The position numbers and the translations under genes were made by a program. Source: Macrostomum hystrix (taxonomy: Eukaryota > Platyhelminthes > Macrostomidae). Taken from it: a stretch of DNA of 64,000 nucleotides. Of the stretch, positions 11,101-20,950 are shown one piece after another; within the stretch, counting starts at the first letter, position 1, and the number at the start of each line of letters is the position of its first letter. The notes under the pieces were generated by a model, which saw nothing but the letters and a program-made list of their open reading frames with translations, had not been told where the DNA came from and ran no database searches. The stretch spans positions 1,676,501 to 1,740,500 of the forward strand of contig CATNEN010000009.1 in NCBI GenBank assembly GCA_950097015.1. Direction: 5' to 3'.

Positions 11101-12220
11101 CGTCGCCGGCGACAACGAGAAGCCGCAGTTGCGCTTCATCAGAGTCGGCGGACACTCGCACGCGGACGGACAGCTGGCCGAGCACGCGCACGGTCTGACC
11201 GGTGTAGGTGCTGAGTTGAATCGTTGACCGGGACAGTGTAACCAGTCCGTCCAGGTTCGCCTTGAATGTGCGCTCAGACATCAGCGATACAGATGCACCT
11301 GTGTCTACCTCCATCTCGTGCTGCCGCCCTTCGATAAAAACCGATGTCCTGATCGGTGGAAAACTTGACTGCGGCCGATCCGCCCCCAGATGATAAAACG
11401 GATACGACACCTCATCTGGACTCGCGCTCGTGGTCACCTGCTCCACCAGCTGGTGTGTCTGCTGCTGCCGCAGTGCATCTGTCTTACAGGCCTTCGCTGT
11501 GTGTCCGGTCTTGCTGCACTTAAAGCAGCGCTTGTCCACGAAGGGGCACTTGCTGGCCAGGTGACGGGTTGAGAGGCAGCGAAAGCAGCGCCGACGACTT
11601 TCGGCTCCCAGCTGTCTGCTGTCTTCCTCTGGTCGCTGCCGCTCCATCCGTAGCACAGCGTCGCTTTCCGTCGATGGCGTCGGTGCTGCCGAGTTCGCTG
11701 ATCCCAGCGACCGGCAGTTGATGGCTGCCGATTCGCCCGCCCGAGCGATCTCCTTTGCTGTGTCGAGGGTGAGGGTCGGCTCCATCAGCAGCCGGCGTTG
11801 GATTTGCTGATCCGCGATGCCGCACACCAGTCTGTCCCGCAGCATGTCCGACAAGCTGTTGCCAAAGTTGCAGAACTCGGCCAGCTTCCGCAGCTCTGCC
11901 AGAAACTCTGCCACAGTCTCTCCAGCACGCTGGGCTCGGTTGTTAAAGTGGAACCTTTGGACGATCTCACTTGGTCTCGGGTTGAAATGACCGCTCAGCA
12001 GCGAACAGATGTCGTCGTACGATTTGCCAGCAACTTTGGCTGGAGAGCACAGGCTTCTAGCCAATTGAAACGTCTTCCTTCCACAGACACTCAGCAGGGT
12101 TGCTCTCTTCTTGCCCTCGTCAGTGATGTCCTGGGCGAGAAAATGCTGCTCCAGGCGCTCCTGGTATTCATCCCAGGTTTCGACGGAGTCTTCAAATTCT
12201 CCGATTCCGTGGGCCGGCAT
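8165..12220 (-). CDS. Gag-Pol polyprotein of Ty3/gypsy element
   Basis: Single frame of about 1,350 residues; the first ATG is at 12220 and translation ends 10 bp inside the 3' LTR. Domains in order: a retrotransposon Gag domain (WDEYQERLEQHFLAQ; AELRKLAEFCNFG), two CCHC knuckles (CFRCLSTRHLASKC, CFKCSKTGHTAKAC), a retropepsin-like protease with VDTGASVSLM, a reverse transcriptase with FIDDVIITG (F-x-DD), RNase H (LECDASQYGLGAVI), integrase with an HHCC finger (H-AHPG...CQECQKH) and DDE core (IHIDFAGP, VSDNGPCF, NGQAERTV). The C-terminus is Pro-rich, with a run of about 15 prolines, then a basic RRSTRIRKSP tail. Gag and Pol share one frame, with no frameshift between them. Gypsy elements of the Mag-like group are the closest comparison; this placement is from motif memory only. 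Confidence 0.96.
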   Translation of the reverse strand: MPAHGIGEFEDSVETWDEYQERLEQHFLAQDITDEGKKRATLLSVCGRKTFQLARSLCSPAKVAGKSYDDICSLLSGHFNPRPSEIVQRFHFNNRAQRAGETVAEFLAELRKLAEFCNFGNSLSDMLRDRLVCGIADQQIQRRLLMEPTLTLDTAKEIARAGESAAINCRSLGSANSAAPTPSTESDAVLRMERQRPEEDSRQLGAESRRRCFRCLSTRHLASKCPFVDKRCFKCSKTGHTAKACKTDALRQQQTHQLVEQVTTSASPDEVSYPFYHLGADRPQSSFPPIRTSVFIEGRQHEMEVDTGASVSLMSERTFKANLDGLVTLSRSTIQLSTYTGQTVRVLGQLSVRVRVSADSDEAQLRLLVVAGDGPSLLGRDWLAQLRLDWQSVKRIGDPAEKLIKEFSDVFQGLGEFNGKPVSISLKETARPKFFKARPVPFALREKVEQQLQKEIDQGVLMPVKNSDWASPIVPVMKSDGSVRVCADFKQGVNTAIRPEAYPLPNIDELFARLTGGQKFSKLDLTNAFMQLPLDEEAQEVCTINTSVGLLRYTRLPFGVSIAPSVFQRVMDNLLRGIPHTASFIDDVIITGEDDASHLHNLREVLRVFKESGLTCKLEKCRFFQDEVTYLGHRIDAEGLHPLDDKVQAVLDAPAPTNTTQLRSFLGLINYYGKFLPNLSSVLAPLHRLLEKNSKWRWDRGEAKAFAAAKQLLTHPSVLVHYNAAEDLYLECDASQYGLGAVIFHRQNGMDKPIAYASRSLSAAEKNYCQLEKEALALVFGVRKFHQYLFGREFNLLTDHRPLLGLLGQERPLPTLASGRVQRWALLLTAYRYRLVHRSGTSMLRADALSRLPASSGPKDVPVPPEVIQVMDCLDAGPVTSSDVRNWSRRDATLSQVIRFCLSAWPDKGSLSPDLTPFGKRLQELSVQDGCILWGCRVVIPEACRSSLLESLHVAHPGASRMKSLARSYIWWPGMDRDIEAKAAGCQECQKHQRVGPEVPLQPWPLPTRPWSRIHIDFAGPVQGRMLLVVVDSYSKWIDVHVTSATTSSATIEKLRQTFSAHGLPDAIVSDNGPCFASSEFETFCAKNGIRHIRTPPYHPASNGQAERTVQTVKSSLKKQASDGSSLETQLARFLLSYRTTPHPTTGVAPCELLMRRSLRTLLDVPRPDIAKRVLENQEKQRLQHDSGAHGRSFAEGEAVFVQDFSCGKERSWTRATVVGIEGSNWYQCNLPDNRTVRRHANQMRCDTTHRNVDQQPRGLVCQPPQLPPPLPLAPPPSSTPTTPPPPPPPPPPPPPPPTSLHQPPPTPPTPPTMAPQQQQRRDQSPQHVPRRSTRIRKSPDRLNYGGRSVM

Positions 12221-12245
12221 GGCTGGGCCCAAGTCTCGTCGCCAC

Positions 12246-12557
12246 TGAAATAACTCTAGACTGGTGGTATTTAGAACGAAACGTAAACAGTCAGAGCTCC
12301 ACGCTCCTGAGAACAGCGATATATATTTTATGCGACGGCACGTTGGGTGTAAGGATTAGGGGGTGATAAAATAGAGCGAACAATGATTTGAAAGTCAGCC
12401 AGTTAACCAAACGGCTGCCAGCGCGGTGTACTCAGCGTACGCGCGCTGGCTGCACATGGCTGCACCGCACAATGAAATGATATTCAGCCAGTTAACAAAC
12501 AGCTGCCAGCGCGGTGTACTCAGCGTATACGCGCTGGCTGCAAGTCACTACATAACA
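12246..12557 (-). repeat. 5' LTR of the intact Ty3/gypsy element
   Basis: 312 bp, read as identical to 7863-8174. On the minus strand it starts TGTTATGTAG and ends TTATTTCA. Confidence 0.96.
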
Positions 12558-12562
12558 GTAAT

Positions 12563-12896
12563 TTGACACGGTGTGTCGAGATGTGTTGTTGACTGTGTTC
12601 ATCTGGCTGGCTGGTTGTTTCATCGTTACCTTAATTTTGTTGTTAGTATTGCTGTTTGTTAGTTTTACAGTCCATGTCTGCGTCTGTACTTGTGCACATT
12701 AGGGCATGGTGCAACAACAAAAAATTACGCAGATTGAATTCAGCATTCCGTGAGTTTGAGTTTAAGTTTGAAGAGAAAAGTGACAGTAACTGACAGAAAT
12801 ATGAACGTACAGTATTACACACCAAAGTAACTAAATTATTCATACTCGTAGTAATAAAACAGGATGGAAGATGAGGAATAACCGGGCTGGGGTAAG
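12563..12896. other. Remnant Harbinger interior
   Basis: Sequence between the LTR insertion and the 86-bp repeat. It would have been the 3' flank of the SANT-like gene; no reading frame is supported. Confidence 0.4.
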
Positions 12897-13234
12897 TTAG
12901 CTTGATCCTATGAAAGTCAGATAAGCATGCTAGCTAGAAGTAGTAGCTGGTCACCCTGTCCCGAGCAGCTCTTCCAGCAGTCCTAGCTTGATCCTATGAA
13001 AGTCAGATATGCTAGCTAGAAGTAGTAGCTGGTCACCCTGTCCCGAGCAGCTCTTCCAGCAGTCCTAGCTTGATCCTATGAAAGTCAGATAAGCATGCTA
13101 GCTAGAAGTAGTAGCTGGTCACCCTGTCCCGAGCAGCTCTTCCAGCAGTCCTAGCTTGATCCTATGAAAGTCAGATAAGCATGTTAGCTAGAAGTAGTGG
13201 CTGGTCACCCTGTCCCGAGCAGCTCTTCCAGCAG
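12897..13234. repeat. 86-bp tandem repeat (4 copies) at the transposase 3' end
   Basis: Four copies (one shortened to 82 bp) of a unit containing AGCTTGATCCTATGAAAGTC and CTGTCCCGAGCAGCTCTTCC. The last copy overlaps the final codons of the transposase frame, so the array seems to have grown out of the end of the gene. Confidence 0.93.
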
Positions 13235-14160
13235 TGTCCGCTTCATGCCCTTCAAAGCCGTCGTCAATGACATCTTCAACCTCCATCTCTGCTACGTCAG
13301 GCACACGATAACGACGGGCCCTATTGTGCAAACAACTGCAGGTGACAATGACCCGAGTAGCAACAGTCGGATGAAAAGGCCAGTCGCCTTGTGCGACAAA
13401 TATAGGAACCATGACTTGAGAATTCCGAAAGTCCTTTCTACTGCAACACGAGTCCTTCGTAATGAACGATTGTAAGCTTGCTCGTTAGCAGAACGCGGGA
13501 ACAGATATGGAGTAAGCGGGAATGGCTTCAGTGCGTAGCCGCTGTCCCCAAGGAGCCATTTGTCACCAAACTCGCCGGCAACGATCCGGTGCTTCAGGGC
13601 AGACTGGTTGGAAATGAACGAATCGCTCGCAGAGCCTGGGAAGCGCACTACCACATCCAAAATTTTAAAGTCAGAATCACACATAGCACGTTGATGGAAT
13701 GATACCCCTTGCGATTCACGTACACGTTCTCGTCGTCAATTGGCGACTTAATGGCAATGTGCGTCTCATCGATGCAACCAAGCACATTAGGAAGGCCGGC
13801 AATGGAAGCACATTGCACAGCGATTGTCTCCCTCTGCATCTCGGACCCGAAATGAACGTCGTCCCCAGCGGTTGACGCCAAACAAGCAACCACCTCCCGA
13901 ATGAACTTGCTGACGGATGGTCGAGAGATCCCAAAAGATGCCTGCAAATTACTATACAGACATCCGGTAGCAAAGTAGTTCAGAGCTACACAGAGCTTCA
14001 GGAGTGCGGGTATGGCATGACTTCTCTTCGTCTTAGACTCCAGTGCAGGTATCATTTGGTTCAATAGATCCACAATGACAACTCTGGGGAACCTGTAGCG
14101 CTTCAGTAGTTCGCCATCGTCAAGGGCCAGCGGATCGCTCCTAAAGTTGACACATGGCAT
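13188..14160 (-). pseudogene. PIF/Harbinger DDE transposase, frameshifted
   Basis: HARBI1-like transposase in three frames. The first (from about 14160) has SRPSVSKFIREVV in the helix-turn-helix region and VLGCIDETHIAIK with the first catalytic Asp, then YVNRKGYHSINV. Near 13685 the frame shifts. The second frame gives CDSDFKILDVV, KWLLGDSGYALKPF with the second Asp, and RTRVAVERTFGILKSWF with the catalytic Glu. A second shift near 13378 leads to TRVIVTCSCLHN, the usual C-terminal motif. All three DDE residues survive, so the loss of function is from the two indels. A likely upstream exon (14221-14472, ending TERQ at a CAG|GTTAGT donor) would join an acceptor TTTTAG near 14145, just before SDPLALDDGEL. 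Confidence 0.88.
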
Positions 14161-14480
14161 TGCAGTTTACAATATCCATTTCATGAAATATTGAAAGAAT
14201 AATATATCAATATCACTAACCTGTCGTTCTGTGCGTTCATGCGATGCCGCGGTGTTGGCCTGTTGCCAGCAAGTTTCATGCGACAGCTGGCTGGCAAATA
14301 GAAGGATTGGAGTGCTGCTGAGTCTCTCTGCAAAAAATTGGTGCGAGGCAAAGCCAGCCGGTCCGTGTCGGGACACAACTTGTACGAGTACTCGTACTTG
14401 CTTTAACACCTCTGCACGACGAACTGACACCGCACACCAAATTGCCGACGGTATGAAACTATTTCGTGCCATTAATCAAA

Positions 14481-15416
14481 TGCAAGGGACTTTTGTTGCT
14501 CCTAGCCATAGACTGCAGTTACATACTGGGTGGGTAATGCAATCTGTTCTACGCCATCTAATTTGTCTGCTAGTTCCAAATTATTTGTTGAGGACACAAG
14601 TGTTGCTAGGCAACGTAAAGCGACTCCTGCAGGCAGAGTTGACGCAGGTGTAACTGGAACCAGCAGCTCACTCGCCAAGCTGAGCGCCACTTCCTCGAAA
14701 GCGTCGCCAGGTGTGTTAAGCACAAGGTCGAACTAAAATGACACTGTTATCATTATCACCCTGTTACGTTCAGTGGCCCATTAAATTCCTTCTAAATGTC
14801 TTGTAGCTCATTTATGAAAAAACTAATTGTAATGCTTACTTTTACCTGAATCTGTATTTTCCATACTGAATAGCTTTATAATCGAGTTTTTGCGGACAGT
14901 AGTAGACGAACACGCCAAGTCATTCTGCTAGCCCAGCTTTGAATTTCACTACTAGAGACAGTGGTCTATAAATTTATTAGATGACTATAAATAGATAAGA
15001 CAGTTAGAAATAAGCTTTCAATGCTACACTGCAGATCCCACAACAGTTCCCTATAGGAGGATCCGCAATCAACAGCGCGCCTAACATAATCGCTTAGCAC
15101 AATAAGCCTAGGTAAGTGAATTAATAACAAAATTCCTAATAGCATTGCTGACACAAGCGGGCCTACAGCAAAACTACAGAAAACTGCACTCTACTAAACA
15201 GAATATTCATAACTAAACAGCGCACACGAATTGAGTATGTCAAATAAGGTCAAACATTGCTAGTCTCTAATAGTAAACAAGGCAAAAACTGAAGCAATGT
15301 CCTAGACAGCAATAAAGGTGAGATTAGGAACAATAAGAGCAGAACAGCTGCTATCACATTGTGTTTAGCGTGAGATTTCTTGTCCAATATAACAATATAA
15401 CAAAGTAACAATATAA
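14481..15416. other. Intergenic, no recognised gene
   Basis: Mixed sequence right of the Harbinger transposase. A 14502-14736 stretch is open on both strands, but no family is recognised and I do not call it a gene. The Harbinger right terminus may lie here. Confidence 0.4.
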
Positions 15417-15557
15417 CAAGGGACTGATTCGTTAGCTAGTATCATTTTGGACACGACACCTCAGAGCAGAGCAATAATCGATTATATGGGACTGATTCGT
15501 TAGCTAGTATCATTTTGGACACGTCACCTCAGAGCAGAGCAATAATCGATTATATGG
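15417..15557. repeat. 68-bp direct repeat, two copies
   Basis: GGGACTGATTCGTTAGCTAG through AATCGATTATATGG occurs twice, with one difference (GACACGACACC and GACACGTCACC). Confidence 0.93.
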
Positions 15558-15913
15558 GAATGATAAAAAACCGACCAAAAGACAAACAAATCAATCAAGC
15601 AGCTCAAGTCTTTTTGTCAAACAAAACTAAAGGAAATTGAAGAACAAAAAACTGGCCAGATAAATATAAAAATGTGCCTCTCACAATGCAGCCCCGACTA
15701 AACTGGCTGAAACTGCACACACAGGCTTCGAATGTCTGCGAGATTGGGGCCAAAAATTAAATAGAGAATGTGCGCGAAGGAGCCGATGGAAAAATAGTGG
15801 CCTTATAATAAGCAAAACTTTGCGACTCTACAGCAATGCTGACTAACACGACGAATGCGGCATGCGGCTGCTCACTGGCTGCCTGCGTTCTGGACTGCGA
15901 CTGCTGCACGCAA

Positions 15914-17335
15914 CTATGGGGTCTGTGAGGGATGACACCAGTGCTGGGTGTCTGTGAGGGATGACACCAGTGCTGGGTGTCTGTGAGGGATGACACCAGT
16001 GCTGGGTGTCTGTGAGGGATGACACCAGTGCTGGGTGTCTGTGAGGGATGACACCAGTGCTGGGTGTCTGTGAGGGATGACACCAGTGCTGAGTGTCTGT
16101 GAGGGATGACACCAGTGCTGAGTGTCTGTGAGGGATGACACCAGTGCTGAGTGTCTGTGAGGGATGACACCAGTGCTGGGTGTCTGTGAGGGATGGCACC
16201 AGTGCTGGGTGTCTGTGAGGGATGACACCAATGCTGGGTGTCTGTGAGGGATGACACCAGTGCTGGGTGTCTGTGAGGGATGACACCAGTGCTGGGTGTC
16301 TGTGAGGGATGACACCAGTGCTGAGTGTCTGTGAGGGATGACACCAGTGCTGAGTGTCTGTGAGGGATGACACCAGTGCTGAGTGTCTGTGAGGGATGAC
16401 ACCAGTGCTGAGTGTCTGTGAGGGATGACACCAGTGCTGGGTGTCTGTGAGGGATGACACCAGTGCTGAGTGTCTGTGAGGGATGACACCAGTGCTGAGT
16501 GTCTGTGAGGGATGACACCAGTGCTGAGTGTCTGTGAGGGATGACACCAGTGCTGGGTGTCTGTGAGGGATGACACCAGTGCTGGGTGTCTGTGAGGGAT
16601 GTCACCAGTGCTGAGTGTCTGTGAGGGATGACACCAGTGCTAAGTGTCTGTGAGGGATGACACCAGTGCTGAGTGTCTGTGAGGGATGACACCAGTGCTG
16701 AGTGTCTGTGAGGGATGACACCAGTGCTGAGTGTCTGTGAGGGATGACACCAGTGCTGGGTGTCTGTGAGGGATGACACCAGTGCTGGGTGTCTGTGAGG
16801 GATGTCACCAGTGCTGGGTGTCTGTGAGGGATGACACCAGTGCTGAGTGTCTGTGAGGGATGTCACCAGTGCTGGGTGTCTGTGAGGGATGACACCAGTG
16901 CTGGGTGTCTGTGAGGGATGACACCAGTGCTGGGTGTCTCTGAGGGATGACACCAGTGCTGAGTGTCTGTGAGGGATGTCACCAGTGCTGAGTGTCTGTG
17001 AGGGATGACACCAGTGCTGAGTGTCTGTGAGGGATGACACCAGTGCTGGGTGTCTGTGAGGGATGACACCAGTGCTGGGTGTCTGTGAGGGATGACACCA
17101 GTGCTGGGTGTCTCTGAGGGATGACACCAGTGCTGAGTGTCTGTGAGGGATGTCACCAGTGCTGAGTGTCTGTGAGGGATGACACCAGTGCTGAGTGTCT
17201 GTGAGGGATGACACCAGTGCTGGGTGTCTGTGAGGGATGACACCAGTGCTGGGTGTCTGTGAGGGATGTCACCAGTGCTGAGTGTCTGTGAGGGATGACA
17301 CCAGTGCTGGGTGTCTGTGAGGGATGACACCAGTA
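15914..17335. repeat. 29-bp minisatellite, ~49 copies with higher-order structure
   Basis: Unit GTGTCTGTGAGGGATGACAC plus CAGTGCTGG. Three variable positions (CTGGG/CTGAG, GATGACACC/GATGTCACC, CTGTGAGG/CTCTGAGG) mark copies. The rare TCTCTGAGG variant occurs at 16937 and 17111, exactly 174 bp (six units) apart, and the neighbouring variants match, showing a six-unit block duplication. Because 29 is not a multiple of 3 and the unit has no stop on the minus strand, long minus-strand frames exist in all phases. Confidence 0.97.
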
Positions 17336-17754
17336 CTGACTGTTGGGACAAAAGTTTATATTTGCGGTCTGCAGTCGTAATTCATGAATCGCAGTGCGGC
17401 GCCATAGGTAGGAATAAAACAAATTCAGAGGAACGTAAAGCTGGTAAAGCAGGTAGAATAAGCATGCGTGTAGATAGGTGACGAAATAAGCACTCCGGCA
17501 GTGATGTGTCAGAGTGAGCGAGTGTGTAAAGCAAGTTAGACGGTGTCAGGGCCTGACGATTATGCTTGTTAACAAAGAAAATGAGAGCGGCAGGCGATTC
17601 ATACAGTGCAAAGCGGTTCCATTTAGCCTGCTGTGAATCATTAGCGATGCGCGCAAAGCTCTACTGCGGTGAGTAGTGCAGTGCGGACACGGCAGTGCTT
17701 ATTTGAATAGAAAATCAAGACGACAGGATCAACCAGCTGGCGATGGGCGCACGC
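17336..17754. other. AP2M1 3' flank
   Basis: About 420 bp between the 29-bp array and the AP2M1 stop codon. It presumably includes the 3' UTR. No clear AATAAA is seen on the minus strand. Confidence 0.4.
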
Positions 17755-19483
17755 TCAGCACCTGGTCTCGTACAGACCGCTCTTGCCGATGTAGCGAACC
17801 CACTTGATGACGTCATGGTCGGAGTAGTTCAGCTTGGACTCAAACACCTTCAGGTAACGCACCTTGAAGCCGGACGGAGCGAACGGCACCTGCGGAATGA
17901 AGGAGGGGGAGATTGTAGCGATGCTAAGCTTTGATTGTCTGTCATTTTCGCCTGTCGACTGTCCAAACTGGGTGAGGCATTCCATTGTGACCCACCTCGA
18001 AGTTCATGGAGATGGGAGGCCGGGTCCACTTCTTGGCCTTGTCAGTGGCGCTCAGCATGTCGATCTCGGCGCTGAGCTGCCACTCCTTCATGCCGCCCAT
18101 CCGCTTGATCTTCCACACAATGGCATTGTCCGAGGCCTTGTACCTGGCCTTGCCCTTCATGCAGATCACCTGCACCCCGCTGGTGTTCAGCGGAGTCGGG
18201 ATTCGAACCTCGACCTTCTGCGCCAGCAGGGAAGGCTTGAAGTTGCTCTTCACCACCACCTTGACCTCCATCTTGGTGCGACCGATCTCGCGCACCAGCG
18301 GGATGACACGGAACGGCAGGCTGATGTCCTTGGTGGTGCGGTAGCGCATGAGTTCAAACTCGCCATCCGGCGGGATAAACGAGATGGCGTGCTCAGTGTC
18401 AAACTTGCTCAGCTTCACGCACTGGTGGAACTGGCAGTCGTCGATGGCGATGTGGCCGGCCTTGCCGCCGCCGCCGCCGAGGTTGCCGCCGCCGGAGGCT
18501 GCGGCGCCGGCGTCCTGACGCTTGCTGTCCATGACGATCTTGTCGTTGATGCCAAATTTGCACTCGGGCATGCCTGACAGGAAAGATTTCATCTGCACCC
18601 TGCCGGACACGTGCGCTGACAGCACCTGGCCCTGCGGCGACATCAGCAGGTTGACGGACTCGATCACGTCCAGGAAGAGCTCGTTGCGCCGATATTTAAT
18701 GCCCTCGCGGCGCCAGGCGATCTGGCCAGTGACCTGCAAAGGGGAAGCGGAGTCATAATCTCAAAAGGCTACTGGCAGTGGTACAGCTGGCTGATCATTC
18801 TGTACAGCTGGCTGATCATTCTGTACAGCTGGCTGATCATTCTGTACAGCTGGCTGATCATTCTGTACAACTGGCTGCACATTCTGTACAGCTGGCTGAT
18901 CATTCTGTACAGCTGGCTGCACATTCTGTACAGTTGTCTGCAACCCAAACTGCCCGTCGGTGGACCTGATTCGCATTCTAGATTGTGAAGGGCCATATAG
19001 AACTGGGTGAATATGGCAGAGGCGCACCTGGTTGGTGATTTTGGTTGTCTCCTCCTTGGTCTGTGACTTGATGCCCTGCTGGGTGATGTAGGTCTTGAGT
19101 ATGCCAGTGTCGGTGTTCTGTGGATAGCCATAGTCCATGATCTCATCCAGCAGCTCATAGATGAGCACAAAATTGTTTTTTATATTGTCCTCATTGATCT
19201 TGCCAAAGTAGTTGCCCATGACCTCAACCATTTTGTAGAGGAACTGAAACACCAGGGCTGCGTTCACATTCTTTTTGGCGGCGGCGCAGATCCAGATGTT
19301 CGAGCGCTTGATGTGGAAGAAGCTGGTGTGCGCGATGTTGGTGACGGGCGACCGAACCTGCTGCCTGGCGTGGATGACGTTGACGCGAAAGGCATCAACG
19401 GCATTGCGCCCAATGTCGTCCCGGTAGACGCGGGAGATGAGCACCTCGCCCTTGTGGTTGTACACGAACAGGCCGCCAATCAT
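17755..19483 (-). CDS. AP2M1: AP-2 complex subunit mu
   Basis: Complete gene in three phase-0 exons: 19028-19483, 17996-18733 and 17755-17889, giving 442 residues (435 in human). The protein is the medium chain of the AP-2 clathrin adaptor; it binds YxxPhi cargo signals and PIP2 at the plasma membrane. Exon 1 is the longin-like N-terminal domain ([20 protein letters not shown]). Exon 2 starts the mu homology domain with [14 protein letters not shown]; the AAK1-target threonine of this motif (T154 here) is conserved at the exon junction. Next come [19 protein letters not shown] and [11 protein letters not shown]. Exon 3 ends [13 protein letters not shown]...YETRC, the canonical C-terminus. A Gly-rich insertion (about 20 residues) occupies the variable loop before [11 protein letters not shown]. 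The first intron is 294 bp and carries a 21-bp array; retention would add a repetitive tail and stop at 18761. Confidence 0.98.
18775..18945. repeat. 21-bp minisatellite in AP2M1 intron 1
   Basis: Eight copies of GTACAGCTGGCTGATCATTC plus T, with TGCACATTCT variants. The unit is in frame with exon 1, so a retained intron would read as [14 protein letters not shown] repeats before a stop. Confidence 0.95.
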
Positions 19484-20950
19484 TGTGGGAATGCTGGGAC
19501 ACCTTGGCTCAGGCAGACAGGCCGACTAAACAGTCAGGCTGGAGTGGCAGGTGGGCTAATTAATTTCATTGAGATGTAGTCTTATTCGAGAAATAAACCA
19601 TTCTCTGCTATTTTGTTTGCTGGTCATGCTTTAATTACTTATTATTGGTGAATTGGTGCTATTATGGATTAAGTAAAATTCCAATTAGCTCAAGTCAACA
19701 GCAAAATGCTGAAAAACTGTAGGAGCTGATTGAAACAAGATTAAACTGAAACTTATTTGAAAATGCGGCAGACTGCCAAAAGGAGGAATCAGAGTCAACA
19801 ATTTAACTACATAGAAACATGCACTCCTAGTTGTTTAATAGTGAAAAGGGTCTGGTTATGGTATGTGATGCCATGGAAATGTTGTACAAAAGCTACAGAC
19901 ATGCTATCTCTACATCTCCACAATCTGACTCCATGGACATAGATCAATCATCATCTGAACCAGAATGAGGCTTTCTATTTTTTGAGACATAGGCTACCAA
20001 AATGTTTTCAATCTGGGTAGTATTTTTGCAGTCTTTTTGTGGTACTTAATTTTTGTCCCCATTAAAACATACTGTAAATAGTTGTAATGCAGTTATCTGG
20101 TCTGTTGAATACATATTCTAGCCTGCCATATAATCTCTTTTATATATTTTTATATGAAGATCTAACATATAATTTCATCTATAGCTAATCAGATAATAAC
20201 TATGAAATATATGAGGCAGTCCCAAATTTTATTGTATATTTTTAACTTGAATTGTGTTTTATCACCTACCTCAAATTTTTGCTATAAATATAACCGCAAA
20301 CTAGCCCTGGAACTCCAACTGGTGCCCTGTGCCCAGTTCTGTGTTGAATGAAGGAGAATAAGTCTCAAAGTGTTTAAATCGTTCTTATTCAGAGAGAGAG
20401 AGAGAGAGAAAAGTAGGTCTGTGGTTACACACAAGTTGGTGAATATTCAAAATAATAAAGGAGATAATTATCAAAAACAGTATAGTGTAATAACTAAAAG
20501 AGCAGAGGGTAAATCCCAATTGGTGAATAGCACTGTGTGCAAAGTTGGGCAAATTCAGACATTTGGAAGCCTTGAAAGAATAGGAAAAACCCGAAAGCCA
20601 GATAGTATATGAGTAAGTAAGGAGAGGAAGAAGTGTCTTGCCACTCGGACACTCGTGCGAATGCTACCATATTTGGGAAAGAAAGCAGCCTATCTGGCTA
20701 AATTAAGCAATATATATACATATGAAGTAAGAAAAGTACATAGCCAGTCTATGAAGTATAGTTAAGTCATTGACAAAGGGAATTAAGAATTATTTCAAAA
20801 GGGTCAATTTAAGGTGTGATAGAAGTGAGTTTTAATATTAATAAAAGAGCCCTACAACATATACATGTGAATAATTTAAGAAACAATGAGCAGCTAACAG
20901 CTAAAATTACTCAGCTCTTTTTAAAAGGAGAAGCTTAACTTGCCAGTATA
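19484..20950. other. AT-rich intergenic DNA upstream of AP2M1
   Basis: Presumed AP2M1 promoter side. It contains an (AG)n microsatellite at about 20390-20408. No gene is supported. Confidence 0.5.

Larger units (their letters stand above)
7863..12557 (-). mobile_element. Complete Ty3/gypsy LTR retrotransposon (4,695 bp), apparently intact
   Basis: Two 312-bp LTRs (7863-8174 and 12246-12557) that I read as identical flank one long gag-pol frame. The element is flanked by a 5-bp target duplication GTAAT (7858-7862 and 12558-12562). Next to the 5' LTR (minus strand) lies TGGCGACGAGACTTGG, a plausible tRNA primer-binding site; next to the 3' LTR is the polypurine tract GGTGGGAGAAG (8175-8185). 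Identical LTRs, an unbroken frame and a clean duplication indicate very recent insertion into the older Harbinger element. Confidence 0.97.
7160..14480. mobile_element. PIF/Harbinger DNA transposon, decayed and interrupted
   Basis: Two characteristic Harbinger genes face each other: a Myb/SANT-like DNA-binding protein (7174-7861, +) and a DDE transposase (13188-14160, -). The 4.7-kb LTR element at 7863-12557 splits them; removing it with one copy of the GTAAT duplication leaves the SANT stop codon followed by about 630 bp to the transposase end. Both genes carry frameshifts. Terminal inverted repeats and a TWA target duplication were not found by eye, so both outer limits are approximate. Confidence 0.75.

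Noticed and set aside
14502..14736. Overlapping open frames on both strands right of the Harbinger transposase
   Set aside because: No recognisable domain or splice context; may be part of the decayed element.
15757..17214. 485-residue minus-strand open frame (repeating HPSQTLSTG... type)
   Set aside because: It is the 29-bp array read in a stop-free phase; other phases are equally open and no conserved domain is present.
15914..17335. CRISPR-like array of 29-bp repeats
   Set aside because: Units are head-to-tail without spacers, in an animal genome with introns; it is a minisatellite.
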